From: Bacillota bacterium
GTDB taxonomy: Bacteria > Bacillota > Clostridia > Lachnospirales > Lachnospiraceae
Reading direction: 5' to 3'
Length of the DNA: 64,000 bases
Assembly: GCA_023416695.1 (NCBI GenBank)
Contig: JAEZGY010000062.1
Span: forward strand, 62,001 to 126,000
Position 1 is the first letter of the stretch. The number at the start of each line of letters is the position of its first letter. Made by a program: the position numbers and the translations under genes. The notes beneath the pieces were generated by a model, which had not been told where the DNA came from, did not search any database, and saw nothing but the letters and a program-made list of their open reading frames with translations. Shown here one piece after another: positions 33,907-42,558 of the stretch.

Positions 33907-34966
33907 TGTTTACCCTCCTAGCATAACATTGAAACATCTTGGTCATCAGTTGCACATCTCTGATACCCTCATTGATATTAGTAATAGGCTCTTTTCTCTC
34001 TGTAACGCAGATATAAAAATGCTTTAGCTCAGCACGAAATGCCTCCTCAAAAGAAGCTTCCACTCTTCTTTCTTGAACCATCCCATCCTTATTTTCTATG
34101 ATTTCTACGACAGTAGGTTGATTCTTCACATATGGATGAGGAAACTTCACCCGAATTGTCTGACCTCTACCAAAAGCCACCAGTTCTTCTTCATACCATT
34201 TTTGATCAGTTTGTCCTATTTCAAAGGTAGCTCGGACATTGTCTCCATAATCTAAGATAGCCAGTGCCATCTTTCCTCCATCCCATATATCACAGTAATC
34301 TACACCTCTCGGTTCTCCAAAAGCACTTCGCATGATTTCTACATCATGAATACCTGCCATAAGAAAATGAGAGAAGTAACTAGGATCTATGGAGCCGGTT
34401 ACTTTCCTTAAGCTTTCTCTTTGCCTTAATGCGAGTTCCTCTTTTGCACTATTATCTACATCAGACCTTCTCATTACAGGATAGATTTCATTTATAGAAC
34501 GCATTAGACCATCACAAATATCTCGGGAGCGTATCATTCTTAATCCATCCATGTTTTGTATTAATTTTCTTGCATATTGATAGCCTGGATCATATCGTTT
34601 CATTTCTCCTACCATTAATATGACTTTATTACGTTCCACAGCTTCCTTTATCTTTTCTGCCTGTTCCATGTTGTCACATAATGGCTTTTCAACTAAGATA
34701 TCCAACCCTGCATTTGCTGCTGCCACACACACCTCTGTATGTTCTGTGTTCAATACAATTACAGCATCGATATCCGTACAGGCTATGACGTCATGCCAAT
34801 CAGTAAATCTTTTTGGAATGTTATATAAATCTCCATAATAGTTTGCAACCTTAGCAGAGATATCACTTAACGCTACTACCTCATAGTCATCCAGTTCATG
34901 AAGATACGGTAGCCATTCAATCTGAGCGATTCCTCCACAACCAACTACACCAACTTTAATTGCCAT
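33890..34966 (-). CDS. Gfo/Idh/MocA-family oxidoreductase
   Basis: 358 residues. The N-terminal Rossmann domain has GVVGCGGIAQIEWLP at 5-19, with LVEKPLCDNMEQAE holding the Glu-Lys-Pro motif; a C-terminal alpha/beta substrate domain follows. NAD(P)-dependent oxidation or reduction of a sugar, inositol or glycoside is the family activity; some members break glycosidic bonds through a 3-keto intermediate. With a glycosidase-like protein and a sugar ABC transporter in the operon, an initial oxidation of the imported sugar is plausible. Confidence 0.92.
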   Translation of the reverse strand: MAIKVGVVGCGGIAQIEWLPYLHELDDYEVVALSDISAKVANYYGDLYNIPKRFTDWHDVIACTDIDAVIVLNTEHTEVCVAAANAGLDILVEKPLCDNMEQAEKIKEAVERNKVILMVGEMKRYDPGYQYARKLIQNMDGLRMIRSRDICDGLMRSINEIYPVMRRSDVDNSAKEELALRQRESLRKVTGSIDPSYFSHFLMAGIHDVEIMRSAFGEPRGVDYCDIWDGGKMALAILDYGDNVRATFEIGQTDQKWYEEELVAFGRGQTIRVKFPHPYVKNQPTVVEIIENKDGMVQERRVEASFEEAFRAELKHFYICVTERKEPITNINEGIRDVQLMTKMFQCYARRVNNDKGK

Positions 34967-34991
34967 ACGACTCTACCTTTCTTATGTATCA

Positions 34992-35858
34992 TTATTCTTT
35001 TACTGCACCAGCGGTAAAACCCTTTAGGAAGTTCTTTAACAATGGCATAAAAATACAAAGTAAAGGAACAAAGTTCAAAGAACAACCAGCCAGTAGTCGA
35101 CCCCATTTCTGATCAGTATGAGACATGTAAGCTGCTAGGGCCAATGGGATTGTCTTCTTAGTTCCACTATTAATCAAAATAGCAGAAAACGTATACTCAC
35201 CCCAAGAATAGATTAACGCATAAATACCTATGGTCAAAATACCTGGTGCTGCTAATGGTATAATAATCTTTCGTATTATGTTCCAGCGACTTGCTCCATC
35301 CATTGCTGCTGCTTCTTCCACCTCTCTAGGCACTACATCAAAGAAGGACTTTAGCAGCCAAATACAGAATGGTGCTACCAGAGTTGTATGAACCAATATC
35401 AGGCCTAAATGCGTATCAATCAGATTCAATTTGGTCATAACAGAATAGATTGGGGAAATTAATAAAATTGTAGGGAATACATACATAAATAACATTGCCT
35501 TAGAAATTACATTCTTGCCTTTAAATTTATAATGGGACAAAGAATAGGCACCTAATACGGATATGACGATAGTTAAAAATGCTGTTCCTATGGCAACTTT
35601 AAAACTATTCCATAAGTTATAACGGAAGGCGGTTACACCGGTATCTTCTAGTAGTAAATCCTTGTAATTTTGTAAAGTCAATTCTGTTGGAACCAGAGCA
35701 AACTTACCTGTTTTAATTGCGTATTCACTTTGGAAAGATGCAATGACGGTTAAGATAAACGGAGTAACGAAAATTAATACAACAAGCCAAATTACAATAT
35801 TTAGTTTTCTATTTCTCTTTTGTTTAAAAGTAAGATTCTTCTTTTTTCGTTTTTCCAT
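34992..35858 (-). CDS. Sugar ABC transporter permease, MalG type
   Basis: 288 residues with about six membrane spans. The ABC-coupling EAA loop reads EEAAAMDGASRWNIIRKIII, and the C-terminus TAGAVKE is typical of MalG-type permeases. It pairs with the MalF-type permease 15 bases upstream. A basic start, MEKRKKKNLTFKQKRNRK, faces the cytoplasm. It imports the cluster's carbohydrate together with the binding protein at 36.9 kb and the ATPase at 38.5 kb. Confidence 0.95.
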   Translation of the reverse strand: MEKRKKKNLTFKQKRNRKLNIVIWLVVLIFVTPFILTVIASFQSEYAIKTGKFALVPTELTLQNYKDLLLEDTGVTAFRYNLWNSFKVAIGTAFLTIVISVLGAYSLSHYKFKGKNVISKAMLFMYVFPTILLISPIYSVMTKLNLIDTHLGLILVHTTLVAPFCIWLLKSFFDVVPREVEEAAAMDGASRWNIIRKIIIPLAAPGILTIGIYALIYSWGEYTFSAILINSGTKKTIPLALAAYMSHTDQKWGRLLAGCSLNFVPLLCIFMPLLKNFLKGFTAGAVKE

Positions 35859-35873
35859 AATTTCATCCTCTGT

Positions 35874-36749
35874 TTATTCGTCGTCTGTCTTATACATGAA
35901 CTTAAAGTACAGAAAACCTAATATAATCATTACTACACCGGTCAAAGTTGCAAGAGCTGTTGAACGACCAACATTAATGTTCTGGAATGCTTTTTCATAA
36001 ATCATAATTGGTATTGTGAACGTAGAATAACTTGGACCACCTTTTGTCATAATGTAAATTAGAGAATAACTACTGAATGCCCAAACAATCCCTAAGAACA
36101 TCAAGAATCCAACCATCTTACTAATAGATGGAAGAATCAATTTCTTAAAGATATCCCAATTACTTGCACCATCAATACGCATAGCCTCATACAAATCCTC
36201 AGAAATTGTACTCAGTGCTGATAGATTGAGCAAGACCCCAAACGGGCAGAATTGGAAGCAGTTCAGCAGCATTAACACCGGAAAGGCTAAGGTCGTCGAC
36301 CCAATAAAGTTAATACCTGTCTCCACCAGTCCTGCATTTTGCAAGAAAGTATTTAAAACACCAACCTCTGGTTCTAGAATCCATTTAAACATCATAGCCA
36401 ATCCAACCACTGGTGTTAACCATGGAATCAAAATAGCCGCTGTAGCAACCTGTTTACCACGAAATTCATGATTCATTAATAATGCGATTGCAGTAGGTAT
36501 AATCATGTTTAAAGCAGTACATACAACCACCCATATTAAAGAATTTTTAAGTGCTGTGCCAAAGAATTGATCTTGTAAAACTTTGATATAGTTATTTAAC
36601 CCATAAAACTGCATATCTCCGTAACCATACTTTGTCTTAAAAAATGAGATATAGGCACCTCGTAAGAATGGATAAAACAGAAAAACAGCCACTAGCAAAA
36701 GAACCGGTATTAAAAACAAATAGCCTTTTACTTCATTTTTCTTCATCAT
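35874..36749 (-). CDS. Sugar ABC transporter permease, MalF/UgpA type
   Basis: 291 residues with about six membrane spans. The EAA-type loop is YEAMRIDGASNWDIFKKLIL. Either of two tandem ATGs may be used. It follows the binding-protein gene after a 110-base gap holding a strong hairpin and a palindrome, which may lower its expression relative to the binding protein. It forms the heterodimeric channel with the next gene. Confidence 0.95.
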   Translation of the reverse strand: MMKKNEVKGYLFLIPVLLLVAVFLFYPFLRGAYISFFKTKYGYGDMQFYGLNNYIKVLQDQFFGTALKNSLIWVVVCTALNMIIPTAIALLMNHEFRGKQVATAAILIPWLTPVVGLAMMFKWILEPEVGVLNTFLQNAGLVETGINFIGSTTLAFPVLMLLNCFQFCPFGVLLNLSALSTISEDLYEAMRIDGASNWDIFKKLILPSISKMVGFLMFLGIVWAFSSYSLIYIMTKGGPSYSTFTIPIMIYEKAFQNINVGRSTALATLTGVVMIILGFLYFKFMYKTDDE

Positions 36750-36771
36750 CTTGTATATATCACCAACCTTG

Positions 36772-36787
36772 TAAGCGTTTTCGCTTA
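36772..36787. promoter_or_regulatory. LacI/CcpA-like palindrome TAAGCG-N4-CGCTTA
   Basis: A perfect six-base inverted repeat with a TTTT centre, preceded by TG so that it also resembles a catabolite-responsive element (TGTAAGCGTTTTCG). It lies between the binding-protein and permease genes. A roadblock or internal control site is possible. Confidence 0.4.
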
Positions 36788-36797
36788 ACTTTTAAAT

Positions 36798-36838
36798 CTC
36801 CTATCCAGCCATTACCCTATGATAAGGCTGGATAGGAG
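36798..36838 (-). terminator. Intercistronic hairpin after the binding-protein gene
   Basis: CTCCTATCCAGCC (36798-36810) pairs perfectly with GGCTGGATAGGAG (36826-36838); loop 15 bases. No long T-run follows on the minus strand, so partial termination or mRNA 3'-end protection is likelier than full stop. Such hairpins allow more binding protein than permease. Confidence 0.7.
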
Positions 36839-36858
36839 TTAAGTTAATTATACGTTAT

Positions 36859-38316
36859 TTATTCACTTGCTAATTCTTCTAAAGAATCTGCTCCCCATTT
36901 TACTGCATCTTCCGGAGACTCACCATCAATAATACATTTCTGAATTACATCCGCAAATACCTGAGATCCATAAATAGATGCAAAATTAAGATTAACAGGG
37001 CCATATTTGTGTCCAAATGCATGAGCTACAGATAATGTCTGTGCACCAACATCATTGATATTAGCAAGTATTGTCTGGGTTGCAGAACCTTCTGTGTTAT
37101 CCCAATTCTTAAGTGGGAATGCTTCTTCATTAAAGTATCCAGATGCAAGTAATTCATTTCCTTCTTTTGTTGTTGGGAAGTAAAGTCCAGGCTCTTGGCA
37201 AACACTTAATACATAAGACATTTCTGGTTGTAAGATAAACTGTAAGAACTTAGATGCTGCTTCTTTGTTTCCTCTGCTTTCACAATCCGCTGTCATAGCT
37301 AAAGAGTGAACCATATTACAGTGTCCTACATTGGATCCATCTGGAGATGGAAGTAATGCACATGCAATATCAGTATCATTAGCTTCTAATAAAGCAGATA
37401 GGTTTGGAGAGCTATAAGGGAACATTGCAAATGTTCCTGCTGCCCAGTTCATTTCAATTTCACCCCATGACCAACCAGACGCTGCTGCTGGAGTATACGC
37501 GGCTAAATCCTTATAAAGTTTAAAAGTAGAAACAATTTTTTCGTTATTAAAATCTACATTACCTTCTTTATCAAACACGTCTACTCCTGCTGTAGCCATA
37601 AATGCAGCAAATGTATTCTGAGCTAAGTCATTACGACCAGTTGTAATACCTATACCGTATTGATCAGGTGTGCCATCACCATCTTTATCCACGGTTAACT
37701 TTTTCGCATAATCAAGAAGTTCATCCCAAGTCTTAGGTGGCTCAGTTAGTCCTGCTGCCTTTAACATACTTGGACGATAGAACAACATTTCACAGTTAGA
37801 TGCAAATGGAATTGCATAATAATGACCATCGGTTTTATAACTTGCAATTAAGTTATCCATAATTGTAACGTCTAGATTATTAACTACATCATCCAACGAA
37901 ACCAATCCACCAACTTGATACCCTGAAGACCAAGTTGTCTCAGTAACTGCTACAAGATCTGGAGCAGTATTCGTCTGGATTGCATTTAAGAATTTACTTT
38001 GGAAATCATCCCATAGAACTACTTCATTGGTAACCTTAATATTAGGATATTTTTCTTGAAATGCCTTAATCACATAGTCCCATGCTGCAACTCTCTGTGA
38101 AGTTGATTCATGAGTCCAGATAGTAAGTTCTACAGGCTCTGAACTGTCGTCATTGGTATTATCTGTATTTTGAGTTGCCTCGTTTGTTGTAGGAGTACTA
38201 GAAGTTTTGTCATTTGTTTTGTCATTTGTTTCGTTATTACTACTACTGCAACCAACAAGTGCAGATGCTACTACCATAACCATAACTAATAAAAGTGCTA
38301 CTGTACGTTTTCTCAT
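36859..38316 (-). CDS. Sugar ABC transporter solute-binding lipoprotein (family 1)
   Basis: 485 residues. The signal sequence MRKRTVALLLVMVMVVASAL ends in a lipobox LVGC with the acylated Cys23. A Thr/Asn/Asp-rich spacer follows, then the binding domain (LTIWTHESTSQRVAAWDYVI, MLFYRPSMLKAAGLTEPPKT, DGTPDQYGIGI). It delivers the cluster's carbohydrate to the MalF/MalG-type permeases. The substrate cannot be read, but the enzymes downstream suggest a glycoside or oligosaccharide leading to an aldonate. Confidence 0.95.
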   Translation of the reverse strand: MRKRTVALLLVMVMVVASALVGCSSSNNETNDKTNDKTSSTPTTNEATQNTDNTNDDSSEPVELTIWTHESTSQRVAAWDYVIKAFQEKYPNIKVTNEVVLWDDFQSKFLNAIQTNTAPDLVAVTETTWSSGYQVGGLVSLDDVVNNLDVTIMDNLIASYKTDGHYYAIPFASNCEMLFYRPSMLKAAGLTEPPKTWDELLDYAKKLTVDKDGDGTPDQYGIGITTGRNDLAQNTFAAFMATAGVDVFDKEGNVDFNNEKIVSTFKLYKDLAAYTPAAASGWSWGEIEMNWAAGTFAMFPYSSPNLSALLEANDTDIACALLPSPDGSNVGHCNMVHSLAMTADCESRGNKEAASKFLQFILQPEMSYVLSVCQEPGLYFPTTKEGNELLASGYFNEEAFPLKNWDNTEGSATQTILANINDVGAQTLSVAHAFGHKYGPVNLNFASIYGSQVFADVIQKCIIDGESPEDAVKWGADSLEELASE

Positions 38317-38482
38317 TTGTTTCTCCTTCCATTTAATCCAAAATATGTTTTCACTGGTTCCTAAAAATCATTTCTCCTTATGTACCACAAGATTCGTTAA
38401 AGCATCAGCTAATAAATTGGAAACCTATCATATCGCCATAAGTGATACTACTAAAACGAATACGGTAAACATATCGCTTTCT

Positions 38483-39667
38483 TTAAAGCAAATTCAATTC
38501 TGTTTTAGCATCAAATAAATGTATCAACTCAGGTTTGAAAGTAAATCTAACTTCTGCATGATGTACCATATTACCCATAGTAGTTTCAGTTGTAGGAACT
38601 ACTACTACTATGTCTGTATCTTGTGCAGATAGATGGAGATGCAACTCGCTTCCCATCATCTCTGATACGTCAATAATTGCTTTGATTCCTATGTCTCCAA
38701 CGGTAATATGCATTGGTCTTACACCTGCAATCACTTCCATTTCCTTCAGCTTCTTTTTCCTAAGAATCTCCTGTTTATTTTCTGGTAATATGAATGTCTC
38801 ACCCAAAATATCTACTACATATTTACCATTCTCAAATCTCAGTTTGGAATGATTAAAGAAATTCATCTGTGGTGTCCCTATAAAGCCTGCTACGAATAGA
38901 TTTGCTGGATGATGAAATACTTCTTGTGGTGTCCCTATTTGTTGGATAAAACCGTCCTTCATAATAACGATTCTATCACCTAAGGTCATAGCCTCTGTCT
39001 GATCGTGAGTAACATAAATAAAAGTAGTATCAATTTTCTCACGAAGCTTAATAATCTCAGCACGCATTTGATTACGTAATTTAGCATCCAGATTAGATAA
39101 AGGTTCATCCATCAGGAAAACCTTAGGCTGACGCACTATAGCTCTACCAATAGCAACTCTCTGGCGCTGTCCACCCGAAAGATTCTTAGGTTTGCGTTCT
39201 AAATAATCCTGCAAATCTAGAATTTCTGCTGCTTCCTGTATCTTCTTATCAATCTCAGTATCAGGTAGCTTTTTCAGTCTTAGCGAAAAAGCCATATTTT
39301 CATATACTGTCATATGTGGATATAAGGCATAATTCTGGAAGACCATTGCTATATTTCTATCCTTTGGTGCAGCATCATTCATGAGTTCACCATCAATATA
39401 TAGTTTACCTTCCGTAATTTCTTCCAACCCTGCCACCATACGTAAAGTTGTAGATTTGCCACATCCAGAAGGTCCCACAAGTACAACAAATTCTTTGTCT
39501 TTTATATCAAGACTAAATTCCTGTACTGCTACAACACCCTTATCTGTAATTTGCAGGTTGGTTGTTTTTTCTTCATAGTGTTCCTTCTTTTTTTTGCTCT
39601 TTCGTTTTTTCTTATCATTTGAATAGGGATAAATCTTTTTGATATGTTCCAACTTAACTTCTGCCAT
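38483..39667 (-). CDS. msmX: MsmX/UgpC-type sugar ABC transporter ATPase with a lysine-rich insertion
   Basis: 394 residues from the ATG at 39667, with AAGGG eight bases upstream. Walker A GPSGCGKST, signature LSGGQRQRVAIGRA, Walker B FLMDEPLSNLDA and a C-terminal TOBE-type regulatory domain (VIAGVRPMHITV) are all present. Between the first strand and Walker A, at residues about 18-38, there is an insertion with ten lysines and arginines in a row of eleven that ordinary MsmX proteins lack. MsmX ATPases often serve several sugar importers. It is first in the operon after a leader of about 250 bases. Confidence 0.95.
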   Translation of the reverse strand: MAEVKLEHIKKIYPYSNDKKKRKSKKKKEHYEEKTTNLQITDKGVVAVQEFSLDIKDKEFVVLVGPSGCGKSTTLRMVAGLEEITEGKLYIDGELMNDAAPKDRNIAMVFQNYALYPHMTVYENMAFSLRLKKLPDTEIDKKIQEAAEILDLQDYLERKPKNLSGGQRQRVAIGRAIVRQPKVFLMDEPLSNLDAKLRNQMRAEIIKLREKIDTTFIYVTHDQTEAMTLGDRIVIMKDGFIQQIGTPQEVFHHPANLFVAGFIGTPQMNFFNHSKLRFENGKYVVDILGETFILPENKQEILRKKKLKEMEVIAGVRPMHITVGDIGIKAIIDVSEMMGSELHLHLSAQDTDIVVVVPTTETTMGNMVHHAEVRFTFKPELIHLFDAKTELNLL

Positions 39668-39826
39668 AATATTAACCCTTGCATGATTTTTATAATTACA
39701 TATCCTGCAGTATATGTAATATAGCAGCTCCACTCTGCCTTTTATAACTCATGCATCTTTTCAACCTCCTTTACTGCCCATCCTTATAGTGGAGTGTTCT
39801 GGATTTAATAAGCTAGAAATAAACTC

Positions 39827-39895
39827 TCACAGAATCAGACTTTCTTTTTTTGTAAATAGCTTCTAATAATCGTTTAATGTTTCATTCTGTGAAAC
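39827..39895 (-). promoter_or_regulatory. Leader with mutually exclusive stem options before msmX
   Basis: GTTTCA/TGAAAC (39879-39884 with 39890-39895) makes a local hairpin. TCACAGAAT (39827-39835) and ATTCTGTGA (39884-39892) make a perfect nine-base long-range pairing that uses the same bases. Both would lie in the 5' leader of the operon transcript. It could be a switch, an operator pair or chance. Confidence 0.4.
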
Positions 39896-39919
39896 CCAGT
39901 TTTATTTGCTGATACAATT

Positions 39920-39948
39920 ATAATAGACCTTTTAATATATTTTGTCAA
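39920..39948 (-). promoter_or_regulatory. Sigma-A promoter of the first sugar cluster
   Basis: On the minus strand a perfect -35 TTGACA (39948-39943), 17-base spacer and -10 TATTAT (39925-39920). It would start transcription about 245 bases before the msmX start codon. The rest of the gap 39949-40133 is AT-rich and shows no gene. Confidence 0.8.
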
Positions 39949-40133
39949 CAATCAGCATATATTTTGATTTTTTTTGTCGAATATGCTTAAATTTTATGAT
40001 GCATTTTTTATAAAATGTCTAAGCCTTGGCTTATATAGTTTCATTCTATAAAATATTTTTAAGAATAGTGTGGCTAGAATCTATGCCGTTACAGCGCTAT
40101 TATAGCTTACTGTCTTTTAGAAAACCTATGTGA

Positions 40134-40160
40134 TAAAAAGAGATGCCTAAATGGCATCTC
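40134..40160 (-). terminator. Terminator after the small membrane protein gene
   Basis: GAGATGCC (40140-40147) with GGCATCTC (40153-40160), five-base loop, followed by TTTTTA on the minus strand. Confidence 0.85.
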
Positions 40161-40182
40161 CAAGTTTAAATCGACTATGTAA

Positions 40183-40461
40183 TTAGAGAAAAATTTTTAA
40201 AAGTCCAATTAGGACTACAAATATCGCGACAATGAGATTAAACCATGCAACACTACGGCTATAGTTCCAATTCTGTATCGCATTTAGAATTAATAGTACA
40301 CCCAATAACGGCACCATAACATTAATAGCAGCTGACCACACATCTGTCATAACTAACACTACTAAAAAGATTACTATCGCTGCCAGAATTATACTAATTG
40401 CATAAAGCATCTTTTGCCCCACTGTCTTATCGTTCCACAATGGCGGTGTCTCATTTTTCAT
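40183..40461 (-). CDS. Small three-span membrane protein (DUF3953-like)
   Basis: 92 residues from the ATG at 40461, with AAGGAGG five bases upstream. Three hydrophobic segments at about 18-38, 41-60 and 68-90 (VIFLVVLVMTDVW, MVPLLGVLLILNAIQNW, LIVAIFVVLIGLLKIF). The pattern resembles short DUF3953-type proteins, but I cannot confirm this. Function unknown. It has its own terminator and lies downstream of the MmcQ-GNAT gene. Confidence 0.8.
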   Translation of the reverse strand: MKNETPPLWNDKTVGQKMLYAISIILAAIVIFLVVLVMTDVWSAAINVMVPLLGVLLILNAIQNWNYSRSVAWFNLIVAIFVVLIGLLKIFL

Positions 40462-40582
40462 TATATCCTCCTTAAGCTCAATATCCTTTGTACTATCAGC
40501 AAATAATGAAAACTTTTTCAGCAGTATTATTATATCACATATTTCGACAAATTGCACTATGTAACTTAACTTTTATCTCCCA

Positions 40583-41275
40583 TCAATTATATCGTTTACA
40601 AACAGTTTCTAAGGGTGCTTCCGTTTCTATAATACAACGCCTAAATCCCTTCATCTTGGCCTTCGCCTCTAAACGTCTGATAATCTCCTCTTCAAGCCCA
40701 ATTCCTCCTAAAGATGGGCTGACATAGATATGTTTTATTTCGGCCCTTTCCTCATCATATAACTGAAAAGCTCCACAGGCTACTGGCTCATTGTCTTTGT
40801 AAACCACAATAGCATCATGTATGCTATCAACTCTCTCGCAAAGTAGGACAAAATCGGAATCTGCTCCGTCTGTATCTCGATACTCAAACTGTGTAAGCGC
40901 TAGAAACTGGACCTGTTCTTTCTTTTTCAGCTTCCTAACTACCGCTTCATAAGCCTCATCCATCATTTGAAAAAGTATCTGCATGTCTTCAAAGGCATCT
41001 AAATCGATGGTATTCCAATACGGTTGTTGTACCGGCGGGCAGTGATAACCTCTCACTACAACCCCAGGGTAGATGCTACGATAAAAATAAGCTTGATCTG
41101 GATCACACTTAAGAGTCATGCGAAAAAAACGCTCCTCCGAATTCAACTGGGCAAATATCTTTCCCATAACCTTGTAACAAATGGTAGTTGGTCCAAAGGG
41201 TCTTGCCTCATATGCGCCTGGCTTTTGAGCACAGTAGGATTGTATTATGGATATAGTTTGTTTGGTGTATTGCAT
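40583..41275 (-). CDS. MmcQ/YjbR domain fused to a shortened GNAT domain
   Basis: 230 residues. The first 115 match the MmcQ/YjbR (DUF419) fold, a CyaY-like DNA-binding or unknown-role domain (YEARPFGPTTICYKVMGKIF, LKCDPDQAYFYRSIYPGV, WNTIDLDAFEDMQIL). From about 125 the segment DFVLLCERVDSIHDAIVVYK, ACGAFQLYDEERAEIKHIYV and GIGLEEEIIRRLEAKAKMKG is an N-acetyltransferase core. The chain ends soon after (ETVCKRYN), where GNAT enzymes usually have 15-20 more residues, so the acetyltransferase part may be trimmed. A parallel pair of separate genes lies at 42.96-43.49 kb. Confidence 0.85.
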   Translation of the reverse strand: MQYTKQTISIIQSYCAQKPGAYEARPFGPTTICYKVMGKIFAQLNSEERFFRMTLKCDPDQAYFYRSIYPGVVVRGYHCPPVQQPYWNTIDLDAFEDMQILFQMMDEAYEAVVRKLKKKEQVQFLALTQFEYRDTDGADSDFVLLCERVDSIHDAIVVYKDNEPVACGAFQLYDEERAEIKHIYVSPSLGGIGLEEEIIRRLEAKAKMKGFRRCIIETEAPLETVCKRYN

Positions 41276-41293
41276 GAAAAGGACTCCTTTACA

Positions 41294-42127
41294 TTATTTA
41301 AAATAGGGACTCAGGAGCAACTCTTTTCTATACTCTTCCAGCTCCCTTATAAGGTCCTGGTACCGCTTTACTTGCTCAAGATATTCGCTCTTCTTCTTTT
41401 TAACGATACTGTCATCCTCTAAAAGTCTTTTCTGATTAAAAGGATAGCTCTTTTTCATTTTATCTATCTGTTTTATGTATTGTTGTATCCGTTCTCTAGC
41501 CCATGCTATCTTATCTTTTAAAATACTCATAGCATTATCCTTAGGGTCTTCTAACTCTGAGATGTCACTAGCAATACGTTCTAGGCTTCTTAAGAGCTCA
41601 ACATCCCCTCGTTCATAGGCATCTTGTACAAGAGTCCACAATCGTTTTTGCTTTTTGGTAGACTTTAGATTCATATCCGGATGAAGTTTTTTAGCTAATT
41701 GCTTATAAATCTTTTTTAGCTCACAGCTTTCTTCCATAGAGAGTGTAGGGCAACCGAGTATGAAATGTGCTACCTCTAGGTCCTGCTCCATTTGCTGTAT
41801 ACGAGCCTGATACTCCATGCACTCTATATTCACTTGATGTTCAATAGCATCCTCATCTATAAGCTCCTCACGGTTAATGGCAGCTTGCATCAGGGTAATC
41901 TGGCGTTTTAGCTTCTCATACTTTATAAAATATCGAAAGCATTCCATTTCATAGACACCTATTTTAGCCATATACTGAGTTTTTAGGTAAATGGCCTCAT
42001 GAAAAGCCATATGCTCGCGATGCTCAATGATATCATTAAGCTCTCGTCTTACCTCTTCATACTCCTCAATTAGCGCAACATACTCTTTATTTAGTACAAT
42101 TTGAAAGTGGTTTCCCCCCTCTTTCAT
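41294..42127 (-). CDS. J-domain coiled-coil protein
   Basis: 277 residues from the ATG at 42127, six bases after AGGTG. The HPD motif at 149-151 (YKQLAKKLHPDMN) with the surrounding helices (MEESCELKKIY, RLWTLVQDAYERGD) marks a J domain, which stimulates the ATPase of DnaK-type chaperones. Long charged helices on both sides (about 10-135 and 195-270) look like coiled coils, and there is no Gly/Phe region or zinc finger, so it is not DnaJ itself. It starts a few bases after the HIRAN gene. It probably links DnaK to a particular client. Confidence 0.83.
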   Translation of the reverse strand: MKEGGNHFQIVLNKEYVALIEEYEEVRRELNDIIEHREHMAFHEAIYLKTQYMAKIGVYEMECFRYFIKYEKLKRQITLMQAAINREELIDEDAIEHQVNIECMEYQARIQQMEQDLEVAHFILGCPTLSMEESCELKKIYKQLAKKLHPDMNLKSTKKQKRLWTLVQDAYERGDVELLRSLERIASDISELEDPKDNAMSILKDKIAWARERIQQYIKQIDKMKKSYPFNQKRLLEDDSIVKKKKSEYLEQVKRYQDLIRELEEYRKELLLSPYFK

Positions 42128-42136
42128 ATTAATCAC

Positions 42137-42529
42137 CTAATCCTTCATATACATTCCTATGCGAATATCCACGCCATCCCATTCATTATTACAAGAAATC
42201 ACTTTTCCATATAAAAGCTTCCCTGCATCCATTAATCTAGCTGGCATATGATTCATTTTTCTAGGCATATAACCAAGCTTATTGCCCGCCATGTCTTTTA
42301 CAAGAATAGCATAACTGTCATAGGCATTCTTTGGTTCCCTCACCAGTTTTACCTTCATATCCTTCTTAAGCCCTTCTGCAAGTGCCTCGATATTATCAAC
42401 ATAATATGTTCCTGCAACAAGAAAGGAGGTCAGGTACACATCCTGTACAAATGGTTTTGAAAGGCCTGTTCCACTCATAATAAGCTCTGGCAAACTACTT
42501 CCTAGATTCATTGGAATAATATTTGACAT
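42137..42529 (-). CDS. HIRAN-domain protein
   Basis: 130 residues. From about residue 28 the sequence has HIRAN character: SFLVAGTYYVDN, LVREPKNAYDSYAILVKD, KLGYMPRKMNHMPARLMDAG. HIRAN domains bind DNA 3' ends in helicases such as HLTF and occur alone in bacteria, where their role is unclear. The gene is between an EF-hand gene and a J-domain gene; only a few bases separate it from the latter. A DNA-damage or chaperone-linked role is a guess from the domains. Confidence 0.85.
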   Translation of the reverse strand: MSNIIPMNLGSSLPELIMSGTGLSKPFVQDVYLTSFLVAGTYYVDNIEALAEGLKKDMKVKLVREPKNAYDSYAILVKDMAGNKLGYMPRKMNHMPARLMDAGKLLYGKVISCNNEWDGVDIRIGMYMKD

Positions 42530-42558
42530 AACAACCTCTCCTTTCCTACATCCCCATT

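Noticed and set aside
40090..40125. Partly symmetric sequence near GCGCTATTATAGC
   Set aside because: Too short and imperfect to support an operator or promoter claim.
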